Assembly (NCBI GenBank): GCA_023417315.1
Contig: JAEZFW010000057.1
Span: forward strand, 1-64,000
Origin: Pseudomonadota bacterium
Lineage (GTDB): Bacteria; Pseudomonadota; Gammaproteobacteria; Steroidobacterales; Steroidobacteraceae
Direction of reading: 5' to 3'
DNA length: 64,000 nt
Shown here: positions 1 to 7,765 of the stretch, in pieces
Numbering within the stretch: position 1 is the first letter of the stretch
How the letters are laid out: every line of letters starts with the position of its first letter
Notes under the pieces: model-generated
What the model saw: the letters and a program-made list of their open reading frames with translations, nothing else
What the model was told of the DNA's origin: nothing
Databases searched by the model: none
Translations under genes and position numbers: made by a program

Positions 1-1465
1 CGCGTACGCGTCGGATCTCGTATGCCGGTGTTTCCATGTACGGGTTCGGCACCAGGACGACGTGGGTGTCGCTCTTCGCTTCGATGCTGTTGAGCCACTC
101 GCGCTTCTCATTCATGAGATAGGTCGCGACTTCCACGGGAAGTTGAGCGATGACTCTGACCGTGCGCTCCTTGCGCGCTTCCTCGCCAATGAGGCGCAGT
201 AGTGCGAGCGCGAGCGATTCCACACTGCGAATCGAACCCATGCCGTTACAGCGCGGGCAGGCGATGCTTGCAGACTCGCCGATCGAGGGCCGTAGCCGCT
301 GGCGCGAGAGCTCGAGTAGTCCGAAACGAGAGATGCGTCCGATCTGAATGCGCGCGCGATCCTGCTTTACGGCATCCCGGAGGCGATCCTCAACAGCACG
401 CTGATTTTTTTGCGACTCCATGTCGATGAAGTCGATGACGATGAGGCCGCCCAGGTCTCGAAGCCGCAACTGGCGGGCGATCTCTTCGGCTGCCTCGAGA
501 TTGGTGTTCAGCGCGGTCGTTTCGATATCGGTGCCGCGAGTGGCGCGAGCCGAGTTGATGTCAATCGACACGAGCGCCTCGGTCGGATCGATGACGATGG
601 AGCCTCCGGAAGGCAGGTTCACCTTGTGAGAGTGCGCCGACTCGATCTGATTCTCGATCTGGAAGCGCGTGAACAGCGGGACCGGATCTTCGTAGAGCTT
701 CAGCTTGCGCAGCGTCGCGGGCATGAAGCGCTGCATGTATTGCTGCGCCTCTTCGAAGACCTCACGATCATCGATGAGGATCTCGCCAATGTCGTCCGAG
801 AGATAATCGCGCAGCGCACGAATGATGGCTTTCGATTCCTGATAGATCAGGAACGGACCAGGGCGGCCTTCGGCTGCTTGTGCGATGGCGCTCCAGACCT
901 CCTTCAAATTGTCCAAATCCCACTGCAGCTCCTCGGCGGAGCGACCTACGCCCGCGGTCCGCACGATCGCGCCCATTCCATCGGGGATTTGCACTTGATC
1001 GAGTGCCTCGCGCAGCTGCTCGCGGTCTTCACCTTCGATGCGGCGTGACACGCCGCCTGCGCGCGCGTTGTTTGGCATGAGGACGAGAAAGCGTCCGGCG
1101 AGACTGATGAAGGTGGTGAGTGCGGCGCCCTTGTTCCCACGTTCCTCTTTTTCGACTTGGACGATCAGCTCCTGACCTTCTTCCAGAAGCTCACGGATGC
1201 TGAGCCGGTTGCCCTGCGATGAAGAGCCCTTGAAGTACTCCTTCGAGACTTCCTTTAGCGGCAGAAACCCATGGCGTTCCGCACCATAGTCGACGAAGCA
1301 GGCTTCGAGACTCGGCTCGACGCGGGTAATGCGACCCTTGTAGACGTTCGCTTTCTTTTGTTCGCGGGAAGGTATTTCGACGTCGAGATCGTAGATTCTT
1401 TGTCCATCAACCAGGGCGACGCGCAACTCCTCTTCCTGAGTTGCATTGACGAGCATTCGCTTCAT
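1..1465 (-). CDS. rne: Ribonuclease E, N-terminal catalytic part (truncated by window edge)
   Basis: Essential endoribonuclease that starts mRNA decay and processes rRNA and tRNA, and scaffolds the degradosome at the inner membrane. The 488 codons present match the catalytic half: an S1 RNA-binding region at about residues 35-120, the motif IDINSARATRG with catalytic Asp302, the second metal Asp in IVIDFIDM near 345, and the zinc link CPRC (Cys403, Cys406). These fall within one residue of the E. coli numbering as I recall it. The start MKRMLVNATQ has an AGAAGGG ribosome site just upstream. The C-terminal scaffold lies beyond base 1, so whether it keeps degradosome partner sites cannot be seen. 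It is transcribed away from rluC across a long spacer, as in E. coli, where the long rne leader mediates autoregulation. Confidence 0.96.
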   Translation of the reverse strand, partial: MKRMLVNATQEEELRVALVDGQRIYDLDVEIPSREQKKANVYKGRITRVEPSLEACFVDYGAERHGFLPLKEVSKEYFKGSSSQGNRLSIRELLEEGQELIVQVEKEERGNKGAALTTFISLAGRFLVLMPNNARAGGVSRRIEGEDREQLREALDQVQIPDGMGAIVRTAGVGRSAEELQWDLDNLKEVWSAIAQAAEGRPGPFLIYQESKAIIRALRDYLSDDIGEILIDDREVFEEAQQYMQRFMPATLRKLKLYEDPVPLFTRFQIENQIESAHSHKVNLPSGGSIVIDPTEALVSIDINSARATRGTDIETTALNTNLEAAEEIARQLRLRDLGGLIVIDFIDMESQKNQRAVEDRLRDAVKQDRARIQIGRISRFGLLELSRQRLRPSIGESASIACPRCNGMGSIRSVESLALALLRLIGEEARKERTVRVIAQLPVEVATYLMNEKREWLNSIEAKSDTHVVLVPNPYMETPAYEIRRVR

Positions 1466-2186
1466 GAGACCCTTCTGACTGTTCGTGAAGGGCCGCGAGT
1501 TCACGCACGGCGGGCGCGAGCGATGGATGGAAGGAGCGATCGGGGAATGAATTCATCCGATGTTGCTTGCGCGGCCTGGGAGCCTGCGCACCTTTTCTTA
1601 TCCAGTCACGTTTGTCGGCGGGCGTCGGAGAGCCCCAAGAACGGAGGTAGTTCGCAAACGATGAGTCGCAACCTGATCCATCCGCGGCTTGTGTCGAAGC
1701 TCGAGCCAACGCTTACCTGAGCCCGCTCGCAACGCTTGCGTCGACCCGGATCCCGAGTTGCGGGTCCGGCATCGGCGTACGCGCGGCCGAGCGATGGTCC
1801 GCGAAATGCGTGCTTGGGTGGCAGGAGGATGACGCTGCTGTCGCAAGCGTCGCGCACGCCGGAGTAAGACTCCTACGGGGCGCTCGTCGACCCAAACCCA
1901 ATCGCACAGATTTACGCTGAACCAACTAAGATGCAGCGCTTTCACTCTTAGGACGACCTGATTGTCACCACCCGGGAGCTTGAGGTTCTGCTCTCGCGTG
2001 CACGAACGCGACGCGTTGTCATGCACGTGCGGAGGTTACGCAGATCAGGAAATCCTGTTTACGAAAGACGCTGCGCGTGAGCTCCAGTATCGCGAGCAAC
2101 TAGACTCATGCTCGTGACCTGGAACCGTGAAATCCGTGCGGAATATAGCAGAGCATAGTAGCTCAATCAATGGCTTACGCGTGACT
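1466..2186. other. Long divergent spacer between rne and rluC
   Basis: About 720 bases with no convincing gene; the open frames on both strands are compositional and resemble no family. It must hold the promoters for rne (minus) and rluC (plus) and probably a long rne leader. One imperfect hairpin is visible at 1746-1769 (CCGGA-bulge-CCC facing GGGTCCGG). A weak TATAGC box at 2144-2149 would suit transcription of rluC from its ATG at 2187. I see no strong -35 for either gene. Confidence 0.5.
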
Positions 2187-3182
2187 ATGGAGCAACGTTC
2201 GACTGCACCGCGCCAACGTACGGCTGTGTCGTATCTGGAGGCGACGGCCGGCGATGCGGGACAGCGCATCGACAACTATCTGGCGCGCCAAGTCAAAGAC
2301 GTGCCTCGTAGTCTGATCTACCGCATCCTGCGCACGGGGGAAGTGCGCGTAAACGGCCGCCGAGCGCGGCCTGAGTACCGCCTTGCAGAGGGGGACCGCA
2401 TTCGGTTGCCGCCGCTCGAACGCCAACCGAGCGCGAAGCCGCGGCAACCCTCGAAGTCCCTACGCGAGTTCATTGCGGACACGATCATCTATGAGGATCG
2501 CGACCTGATCGTGGTCAACAAGCCCGCGGGCGTGGCGGTTCATGGTGGCAGCGGAGTGAGCTTCGGCGTGATCGAGGCGCTTCGGTCGTTGCATCCGGAG
2601 CTCAAGGAGCTGGATCTCGCACATCGCCTGGACCGCGAGACGAGCGGCTGCCTGCTCGTCGCCAAGCGACGTTCGGCGTTGCGCGAGCTGCATGCGCTGC
2701 TGCGCGAGCGCGAGATGGAGAAGATCTATCTCGCGTTGGTAGTTGGGCACTGGCCGTTCGGCCGGAAGACGATCGACTTGCCGGTTAAAACCAATCTAAA
2801 GCAAGGCGGAGAGCGCGTCGTCCGGGTCCATGCTGAAGGGCAAGAAGCCCTCAGCACGTTCACTCCCGTGCAACACTTCAAGAAGCTGGCGAGCTTGATG
2901 TCCGTCTCGATCGGCACTGGGCGCACGCACCAGATCCGTGTTCACGCCGCGCATGCGGGATATCCCATCGCAGGCGACGAAAAGTATGGAGATCGCGATA
3001 AGGACGCGCGGCTGAAGCAGTACGGGCTCGAACGCATGTTCCTGCATGCGCACTCGCTGTCTTTCCCTCGGGGTGGCGCAGAAGAGCGTTTCGTGATCAC
3101 CGCGCCATTGTCGCCGGAGCTACAAGCTGTGCTCGATCGGTTATCGGCGGTCACCTCGACGCGACGAGCGTCGGAGACCTGA
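2187..3182 (+). CDS. rluC: 23S rRNA pseudouridine synthase RluC
   Basis: Isomerises specific uridines in 23S rRNA (positions 955, 2504 and 2580 in E. coli) to pseudouridine. An N-terminal S4 RNA-binding domain (about residues 15-80, GQRIDNYLARQ and RTGEVRVNGRR) is followed by the RluA-type catalytic domain with the motif HRLDRETSG, whose Asp is the nucleophile. The ligand-loop motif GRTHQIRVH follows. I chose the ATG at 2187 (331 aa), because the S4 domain then begins about 20 residues in, as in E. coli RluC (319 aa). A GTG at 2127 would add 20 residues without family resemblance. It sits beside rne and the maf-yceD-rpmF-plsX group, the same neighbourhood as in E. coli. Confidence 0.95.
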   Translation: MEQRSTAPRQRTAVSYLEATAGDAGQRIDNYLARQVKDVPRSLIYRILRTGEVRVNGRRARPEYRLAEGDRIRLPPLERQPSAKPRQPSKSLREFIADTIIYEDRDLIVVNKPAGVAVHGGSGVSFGVIEALRSLHPELKELDLAHRLDRETSGCLLVAKRRSALRELHALLREREMEKIYLALVVGHWPFGRKTIDLPVKTNLKQGGERVVRVHAEGQEALSTFTPVQHFKKLASLMSVSIGTGRTHQIRVHAAHAGYPIAGDEKYGDRDKDARLKQYGLERMFLHAHSLSFPRGGAEERFVITAPLSPELQAVLDRLSAVTSTRRASET

Positions 3183-3197
3183 TCCGCGTGTGCGTCG

Positions 3198-3806
3198 TTA
3201 CGGAACCTTGAACCCATTGCGCCGAAGCGCACCCGACAGCCAAATCAATGGCAGTCCGATGAGCGCCGTCGGATCCTGCGATTCCACGCGAGTGAAGAGC
3301 GCAACGCCGAGCGCTTCGATCTTGAATCCGCCTGCGCAGTGATAGGGCTTGTCGCGAGCGACATAGCTCTGAATCTCTTCGTCCGTGAGCGTACGGAAGT
3401 TCACCGTCGTCACGTCGAGGTGGCCCTCGTTCGAGCGGGTCTCTGAATTGACTACATGCACGGCGGTGTAAAACGTCACGCGTTGCCCGGAGAGCTGGCG
3501 CAGTTGCGCGATCGCGCGTTCGCCGGATCCCGGCTTGCCGAGAACTTCTCGGCCACTCACGGCAAGCTGATCGGAGCCAATCACGAGGCACTTCGCGTGC
3601 CGCTCCGCGACCGAGTCCGCCTTGGCGCGCGCGAGGCGATGTACGAGATCTATGGGTTGCTCGCCCGGCAGCGCCGCTTCATCCACATTCGGCGCCGCGA
3701 CCGTGAAGGGGATCCCCAGTCGCTCGAGCAAGCTGCGGCGGTAAGCCGAGGTGGAACCGAGGACTAGACGAAGCCCGCTCGAAGAGCTCATTGGATCGCT
3801 CGGCAT
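3198..3806 (-). CDS. maf: Maf/YceF family nucleotide pyrophosphatase
   Basis: Housekeeping nucleotide pyrophosphatase of the Maf family that removes modified nucleotides; the YceF branch in E. coli prefers 7-methyl-GTP. The N-terminal substrate loop LGSTSAYRR, the IIGSDQ-like stretch (VIGSDQLA) carrying the catalytic Asp, and the tail QDPTALIGLPL all match YceF. The full length is 202 aa, or 197 from a second ATG at 3791. It is convergent with rluC (15 bases apart) and divergent from yceD, sharing the 3807-3890 promoter region. This is the E. coli yceF-yceD-rpmF-plsX arrangement, which supports the YceF assignment over the dTTP/UTP-specific Maf branch. Confidence 0.92.
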   Translation of the reverse strand: MPSDPMSSSSGLRLVLGSTSAYRRSLLERLGIPFTVAAPNVDEAALPGEQPIDLVHRLARAKADSVAERHAKCLVIGSDQLAVSGREVLGKPGSGERAIAQLRQLSGQRVTFYTAVHVVNSETRSNEGHLDVTTVNFRTLTDEEIQSYVARDKPYHCAGGFKIEALGVALFTRVESQDPTALIGLPLIWLSGALRRNGFKVP

Positions 3807-3852
3807 GTAAGCCGATCCCTTAGAAAAACAAGCATTTAACAGCCTTCTTATT

Positions 3853-3881
3853 TTGACAGGCCTAGGGGTCGTCGCTAGTAT
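3853..3881 (+). promoter_or_regulatory. Strong sigma-70 promoter for yceD-rpmF-plsX
   Basis: A perfect -35 TTGACA (3853-3858) is followed after 17 bases by the -10 TAGTAT (3876-3881). The expected start point is about 3888, only about three bases before the yceD ATG at 3891, so the message may be leaderless. Confidence 0.75.
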
Positions 3882-3890
3882 ACGCGCCCC

Positions 3891-4409
3891 ATGCCGCGCC
3901 CCCCGGACGTCAGAAACGACAGCTTCGTGGATGCCGCTGCGTTGGCGGCGGCGAGCAGCCGGGTAGAGCGGAACTTCGATGCGTCTGACCTACCGCGCTT
4001 CGCTGAAGCTGGCGTGCTGAACGGCTCCGAGATCCGCGCGACTTTCCAGTTCTCTGAGTACGATGGGAAGCCAGCCATCGACGGGCACTTGGCGGGCACG
4101 GTCTCATTAACATGCCAGCGCTGCATGCGCCCCGTGACGATCACGTTGGATGAGCGCTTCAGCGTGCTCGTTGTGGACGCCGAGCGCGCGGATGAGCCGG
4201 GCGGCTACGAGCCTGTCATTGCTTCTCCGGCGCGTTTGGATCTGCGCTGGCTGATCGAGGATCAGGCCTTGCTCGCGTTGCCGCTCGTGGCGATGCATGC
4301 GCCCGATGAATGTAACGAGCAGGCGAGTGAGCCCGCGGAATCCGAGCAATCCGAGTCCGGCGGACAACAACCGTTTCGAAATTTGCGGGACATGATGCGC
4401 AAGCGCTGA
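3891..4409 (+). CDS. yceD: YceD/DUF177 23S rRNA accumulation protein
   Basis: Member of the DUF177 family; E. coli YceD supports 23S rRNA accumulation and is nearly always encoded directly before rpmF. The 172-residue length equals that of the E. coli protein within a residue or two. The signature is the short cysteine motif LTCQRCMRP near residue 75, equivalent to the LECQRC of E. coli. The acidic, Ser/Glu-rich tail is ordinary for the family. It starts the yceD-rpmF-plsX operon. No Shine-Dalgarno is visible, and the strong promoter puts the transcript 5' end almost on the ATG. Confidence 0.93.
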   Translation: MPRPPDVRNDSFVDAAALAAASSRVERNFDASDLPRFAEAGVLNGSEIRATFQFSEYDGKPAIDGHLAGTVSLTCQRCMRPVTITLDERFSVLVVDAERADEPGGYEPVIASPARLDLRWLIEDQALLALPLVAMHAPDECNEQASEPAESEQSESGGQQPFRNLRDMMRKR

Positions 4410-4436
4410 ACCGCACCTTAGTTGGAGTAGCGAATC

Positions 4437-4631
4437 ATGGCAGTTCAAAAGAGCAGAAAGACCCCCTCGAAGCGGGGCATGCATCGTTCCCACGACGCCC
4501 TTGGTCGTCCGGCACTCTCGGTAGACCCGACCTCGGGCGAAACCCATAGCCGTCATCGCATAACCCCCGATGGTTTCTATCGGGGCAAGAAGGTAATCGA
4601 GACTCGCAATAAAGCCGAAGACGGCGAATAG
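4437..4631 (+). CDS. rpmF: 50S ribosomal protein bL32
   Basis: Small basic large-subunit protein. The 64-residue product begins MAVQKSRKTPSKRGMHRSHD, which is the typical bL32 start (the Met-Ala-Val-Gln-x-Ser/Asn-Arg/Lys block), and ends in a charged tail. There are no zinc-binding cysteines, as in other gammaproteobacterial L32. A GGAG ribosome site lies about nine bases before the ATG. It is 27 bases behind yceD and clearly in the same operon. The following 145-base spacer to plsX is GC-rich and can fold (AGGGCGC near 4656 facing GCGCCCT near 4701), but I see no terminator T-run. Confidence 0.97.
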   Translation: MAVQKSRKTPSKRGMHRSHDALGRPALSVDPTSGETHSRHRITPDGFYRGKKVIETRNKAEDGE

Positions 4632-4776
4632 CTCGGCCCCTCGCCAAGGGCGCTTCGCTCGCATTCGTTTGCCTCCTCGCTCGATGCGCAGCGCCCTGTC
4701 TCAGGCTCGCTCATGAACCTCGTCCTATCTATGCGAGCACGTTCGCGCGCGTCTCGAGCGCCACGGGCGTAGATCG

Positions 4777-5805
4777 ATGAGCAACGCTTCGATCACCATT
4801 GCGGTGGACTCGATGGGCGGCGACCACGGTCCGTCAGTCACGGTGCCTGCATCGCTCTCGGCTCTGCAAGCAGAGCCTTCGCTGCGGATCGTGCTCGTCG
4901 GCCTGCCCGAGAAGGTCGATCCACTACTTGCGAGCACATCTCGGTCGCTGCGCGAGCGCATCAGTGTACGTCCCGCCTCGCAAGTCGTCGGCATGGATGA
5001 GAAGCCGCAAGACGCGGTGAGGAGGAAGAAAGATTCCTCGATGCGCGTCGCAATCGATCTCGTCAAAGCGGGTGAGGCACACGCCTGCGTCAGCGCCGGT
5101 AACACTGGCGCGCTGATGGCGACCGCGCGCTTCGTCCTCAAGACCATAGAGGGCGTGGATCGACCCGCCATTATCTCTCGAATCCCAGCCCGGCATGGCT
5201 ATACGCACATGCTCGATCTCGGCGCGAACGCCGAGTGCACCGCGGACCACTTGTTCCAATTTGCTTTTATGGGCTCGGTCGTAGCTTCCGACATGCACGG
5301 AATCGCAAAGCCTCGTGTCGGGATCCTAAATATCGGCGAAGAGGAGATGAAGGGCGACGGAGTCGTGCAGGAAGCAGCGCGACGGCTCACGGCAAGCACG
5401 CTCAATTACATCGGATTCGTGGAAGGGGACGATATCTTCTCGGGCGATGTGGATGTCGTGGTCACTGACGGATTCACCGGCAACGTTGCGCTGAAAACAA
5501 TGGAAGGGCTCGTGACGATGCTGGTGGGTGCGATCAAAGCCGAGTACACGCGCAATCCCTTACGTTATTTCGCGGCGGTGACGTCGTGGCCGGTATTCCG
5601 TTCGATCCGCAGCGAATTCGATCCGCGCTCATATAACGGCGCCAGCATGGTCGGTTTGACAGGCGTGGTCATCAAGAGTCACGGCAGCGCAGATGTCATC
5701 TCCTTCGCGAACGCGTTGCGCGTCGCTTCGATCGAAGCGCGGAAAGGTGTCCCCACGCAGATCGCGAATCTTTTGAAGAGTCAGCAGCAGGGTACCGCGG
5801 CGTGA
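4777..5805 (+). CDS. plsX: Phosphate acyltransferase PlsX
   Basis: Converts acyl-ACP to acyl-phosphate, the first step of the PlsX/PlsY route to phosphatidic acid at the cytoplasmic membrane. The 342-residue product has the family start ITIAVDSMGGDHGP, the SAGNTGALMA loop (about residues 107-116) and LDLGANAEC. The C-terminal part GLTGVVIKSHGSAD is also characteristic. Full length for the family. In many gammaproteobacteria plsX is followed by fabH-fabD-fabG-acpP; here it is followed by an L,D-transpeptidase gene, so the fatty-acid synthesis cluster must lie elsewhere. Confidence 0.97.
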   Translation: MSNASITIAVDSMGGDHGPSVTVPASLSALQAEPSLRIVLVGLPEKVDPLLASTSRSLRERISVRPASQVVGMDEKPQDAVRRKKDSSMRVAIDLVKAGEAHACVSAGNTGALMATARFVLKTIEGVDRPAIISRIPARHGYTHMLDLGANAECTADHLFQFAFMGSVVASDMHGIAKPRVGILNIGEEEMKGDGVVQEAARRLTASTLNYIGFVEGDDIFSGDVDVVVTDGFTGNVALKTMEGLVTMLVGAIKAEYTRNPLRYFAAVTSWPVFRSIRSEFDPRSYNGASMVGLTGVVIKSHGSADVISFANALRVASIEARKGVPTQIANLLKSQQQGTAA

Positions 5806-5856
5806 ACTGTGTATAGCCGCGGACGTCGAATGGTGCGTAGACTTCTAACTCAAGCA

Positions 5857-6831
5857 ATGAACGTGAGCCTGAAAAAGAGCCTATTTGCTGCGCTGAGTGC
5901 TGCAGCCGCCCTGACTGTGCCGGGCATCGTGGGTGCGGCGACATACGTGCTGCCTGAAGGATCGGACGCCGTCATCGGCGAGGTGCAGACAGCAACCGCG
6001 CGGCATGAGGACACGCTGCTCGATATCGGCCGGCGCTATGGTGTCGGTTACGAGGAGATCGTGGCCGCGAATCCGGGCGTCGACCCGTGGCTGCCCGGGG
6101 AGGGCGCAGAGGTCCTCATTCCGTCTCAATTCATTTTGCCGAACGAGCCGCGTGACGGCGTGGTCGTGAGCTTGGCGGAGCACAGGCTGTACTATTTCCC
6201 GAAGCCGAAGCCCGGCGAGCAGGCTGTCGTCCTTACTTATCCAATCAGCATCGGTAAGATGGATTGGAAGACGCCACTCGGCCTGACGCGCATCGTGAAC
6301 AAGCGCGTGCGCCCGACGTGGTATCCGCCGGAGTCTGTGCGCCGCGAGCACGCACTCGAAGGAAATCCGCTACCGAAGGCCGTTCCGCCGGGCCCAGACA
6401 ATCCTCTTGGCGAGTACGCGATGCGTTTGGATATTCCGAGCGGTGCGTATCTGATCCATGGCACCAATCGGCCTGCGGGCGTAGGCATGCAAGTCACACA
6501 CGGCTGCATCCGCATGTTCCCGGAGGACATCGAGCAATTCTTCAAGATGGTGCCCGTCAACACGCCTGTGCGAATGATCGATCAGCCATACAAGATGGGC
6601 TGGCACAAAGGTGAGCTGTACATCGAGGTGCACTCGCCGCTCGAAGGGCAAACGGACGAAGATCGACACAGCCTCACGAACATCACTCGTCTTCTAGTCA
6701 CTGCGACACAAGATCAAACTGTGCCCATCGACTGGGCTCGCGCGGAGCGTGCGTTCATCCGAGCGAGCGGAGTGCCCGAGCCTGTCGTGCTGGGCTCGAA
6801 TGCCACTGCGCAGGCGACCTCGGATCGCTGA
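5857..6831 (+). CDS. Periplasmic L,D-transpeptidase (LysM + YkuD)
   Basis: Predicted periplasmic cysteine transpeptidase that joins meso-diaminopimelate to another peptidoglycan peptide or to the C-terminal lysine of Braun-type lipoprotein, like E. coli ErfK/YbiS/YcfS. From the ATG at 5857 the product has 324 residues: a signal peptide (about 1-27, ending VGAAT), a LysM-like segment (DTLLDIGRRYGV to VLIPSQ), then the YkuD domain with the catalytic block HGCIRM (Cys217) and the upstream His in LIHGTN. A GTG at 5809 would add 16 residues before the signal peptide and is less likely. It follows plsX closely and may be cotranscribed. Its 3' end faces a lipoprotein gene that ends in lysine, a plausible substrate. 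Confidence 0.9.
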   Translation: MNVSLKKSLFAALSAAAALTVPGIVGAATYVLPEGSDAVIGEVQTATARHEDTLLDIGRRYGVGYEEIVAANPGVDPWLPGEGAEVLIPSQFILPNEPRDGVVVSLAEHRLYYFPKPKPGEQAVVLTYPISIGKMDWKTPLGLTRIVNKRVRPTWYPPESVRREHALEGNPLPKAVPPGPDNPLGEYAMRLDIPSGAYLIHGTNRPAGVGMQVTHGCIRMFPEDIEQFFKMVPVNTPVRMIDQPYKMGWHKGELYIEVHSPLEGQTDEDRHSLTNITRLLVTATQDQTVPIDWARAERAFIRASGVPEPVVLGSNATAQATSDR

Positions 6832-6878
6832 ACCGACGCTTCAATTGTGAAGCGAACACCGGCTTGCGGCTGCGCTGC

Positions 6879-6958
6879 TGCTACACTGCGCACGCGGACC
6901 CTGCGGCCGAGGTTATCTATCCACCGAGTTAGTCCATAGCTGAGGCTGTGGGGTCCGC
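6879..6958 (+). ncRNA. Candidate small RNA: extended -10 promoter plus 15-bp hairpin
   Basis: An extended -10 (TGCTACACT, 6879-6887) predicts a start near 6894. Exactly there begins a 65-base element whose ends pair over 15 positions: GCGGACCCTGCGGCC (6894-6908) with GGCTGTGGGGTCCGC (6944-6958). Three of the pairs are G-U in the plus-strand RNA and would be A-C mismatches on the other strand, which favours a plus-strand RNA. The loop is about 35 bases. There is no convincing -35 and no terminator directly after it. It does not resemble 6S, SRP, RNase P RNA or a riboswitch I know. It could instead be a 3' UTR structure of the transpeptidase message. Confidence 0.35.
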
Positions 6959-6973
6959 CTCGTTTCAGGGCTG

Positions 6974-7146
6974 TCGGGTGACTGGGTACTCGGGTTCTGG
7001 CAGAAGAATCAACGCCACGTGCTGACCCGAGCTTTCATACTCTTGGGTAGCAGCTTTCGCTCGTGATCTCTCGCGACGAGCTGTGCGAGTGCGAGCCACG
7101 TTTCCTCGATCGTTTCTGGCCAGTACCCGACTACCCAGTCACCCGA
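6974..7146. repeat. Inverted word-repeat element A (transpeptidase/lpp spacer)
   Basis: Arms 6974-7001 and 7119-7146 are reverse complements at 26 of 28 positions, separated by 117 bases. Each arm is built from 8-base words of the type (T/C)(C/T)GGGTxx (TCGGGTGA, CTGGGTAC, TCGGGTTC). It lies in the 385-base spacer between the convergent transpeptidase and lpp genes, and nothing else in the stretch looks coding. Confidence 0.8.
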
Positions 7147-7157
7147 TAACCCATCAA

Positions 7158-7191
7158 ACAAAAAAAAACGCTGCGGATTTCTCCGCAGCGT
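7158..7191 (-). terminator. Rho-independent terminator of lpp
   Basis: On the minus strand a perfect 10-bp stem ACGCTGCGGA / TCCGCAGCGT (7168-7191) with the tetraloop GAAA is followed by a run of about nine T, 25 bases after the lpp stop codon. On the plus strand the same hairpin is followed only by CTTTCGTT, so it would be a weak terminator for the facing gene. Confidence 0.93.
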
Positions 7192-7216
7192 CTTTCGTTC
7201 GTGTAGTCGAATCGAA

Positions 7217-7528
7217 TTACTTCGAAACAGACTTCTTGAACATACGATCCATCTTCTCGTTGGTCGCGTCGCAGCACGCCTGGCTGGCCTGAGCAGCCTG
7301 CAGCGCCTGGTTAGCAGCGCTCTGCGCGCTGTCAGCTGCCGAACGCGCAGACTGTGCAGCGCTCGCAGCAGAGTCAGCAGCAGCTTTGGCCGCAGCGGCG
7401 TCCTGCACAGCCTTATCGGCCGTAGCACGGATCTCATCGACGGTTGCTTGTGAAACGCAACCGCTGGCCGCAGCCAACGCGAGAGCAGCAAGGCCTGCCT
7501 TAACCGTGGTGGAGATGGTGTTCTTCAT
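7217..7528 (-). CDS. lpp: Braun-type alanine-zipper outer-membrane lipoprotein
   Basis: Predicted Lpp/OprI-like lipoprotein, a helical trimer linking the outer membrane to peptidoglycan. From the ATG at 7528 (AAGGGGAAAGAAG ribosome site upstream) the product has 103 residues: a signal peptide with the lipobox ASGC (acylated Cys24), then a helix of Ala-rich heptads (DAAAAKAAADSAAS and onwards), then NEKMDRMFKKSVSK. The end, including C-terminal Lys103, resembles the end of E. coli Lpp, where that lysine is crosslinked to peptidoglycan. The mature part, about 80 residues, is longer than E. coli Lpp (58). A Cys85-Cys86 pair near the end of the zipper is unusual and could form disulfides between chains. 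The convergent neighbour is an L,D-transpeptidase. Confidence 0.85.
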   Translation of the reverse strand: MKNTISTTVKAGLAALALAAASGCVSQATVDEIRATADKAVQDAAAAKAAADSAASAAQSARSAADSAQSAANQALQAAQASQACCDATNEKMDRMFKKSVSK

Positions 7529-7765
7529 GACTTCTTTCCCCTTCATACTGGGTCGGACAAAAATGACCAGAGCGACAAATTTTCACGGCCTCTTAATCCG
7601 CAGGACTTATGGCTTGTTCCCATGGATTTCGCCTCAGAAGTCCCTTTTTTGTAAAAGCTCCCGGGCACGACCGAGCGCGGAGGATACAAGATTGATGCGA
7701 GCGGATAAAGCTTGTCTAGCTATGCGTCTGCACAGTGCGACAGGTCAGAGCGCGAAGGTTACCGA

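Noticed and set aside
1598..2026. Open frame of 142 codons on the minus strand in the rne-rluC spacer
   Set aside because: No family features, no ribosome site, Arg-rich composition as expected from out-of-frame GC-rich DNA; it more likely lies in the rne leader.
6894..6958. tRNA or known ncRNA (6S, SRP RNA, RNase P) at the 15-bp hairpin
   Set aside because: No T-arm, no CCA, none of the conserved internal sequences of these RNAs; kept only as an unnamed candidate.
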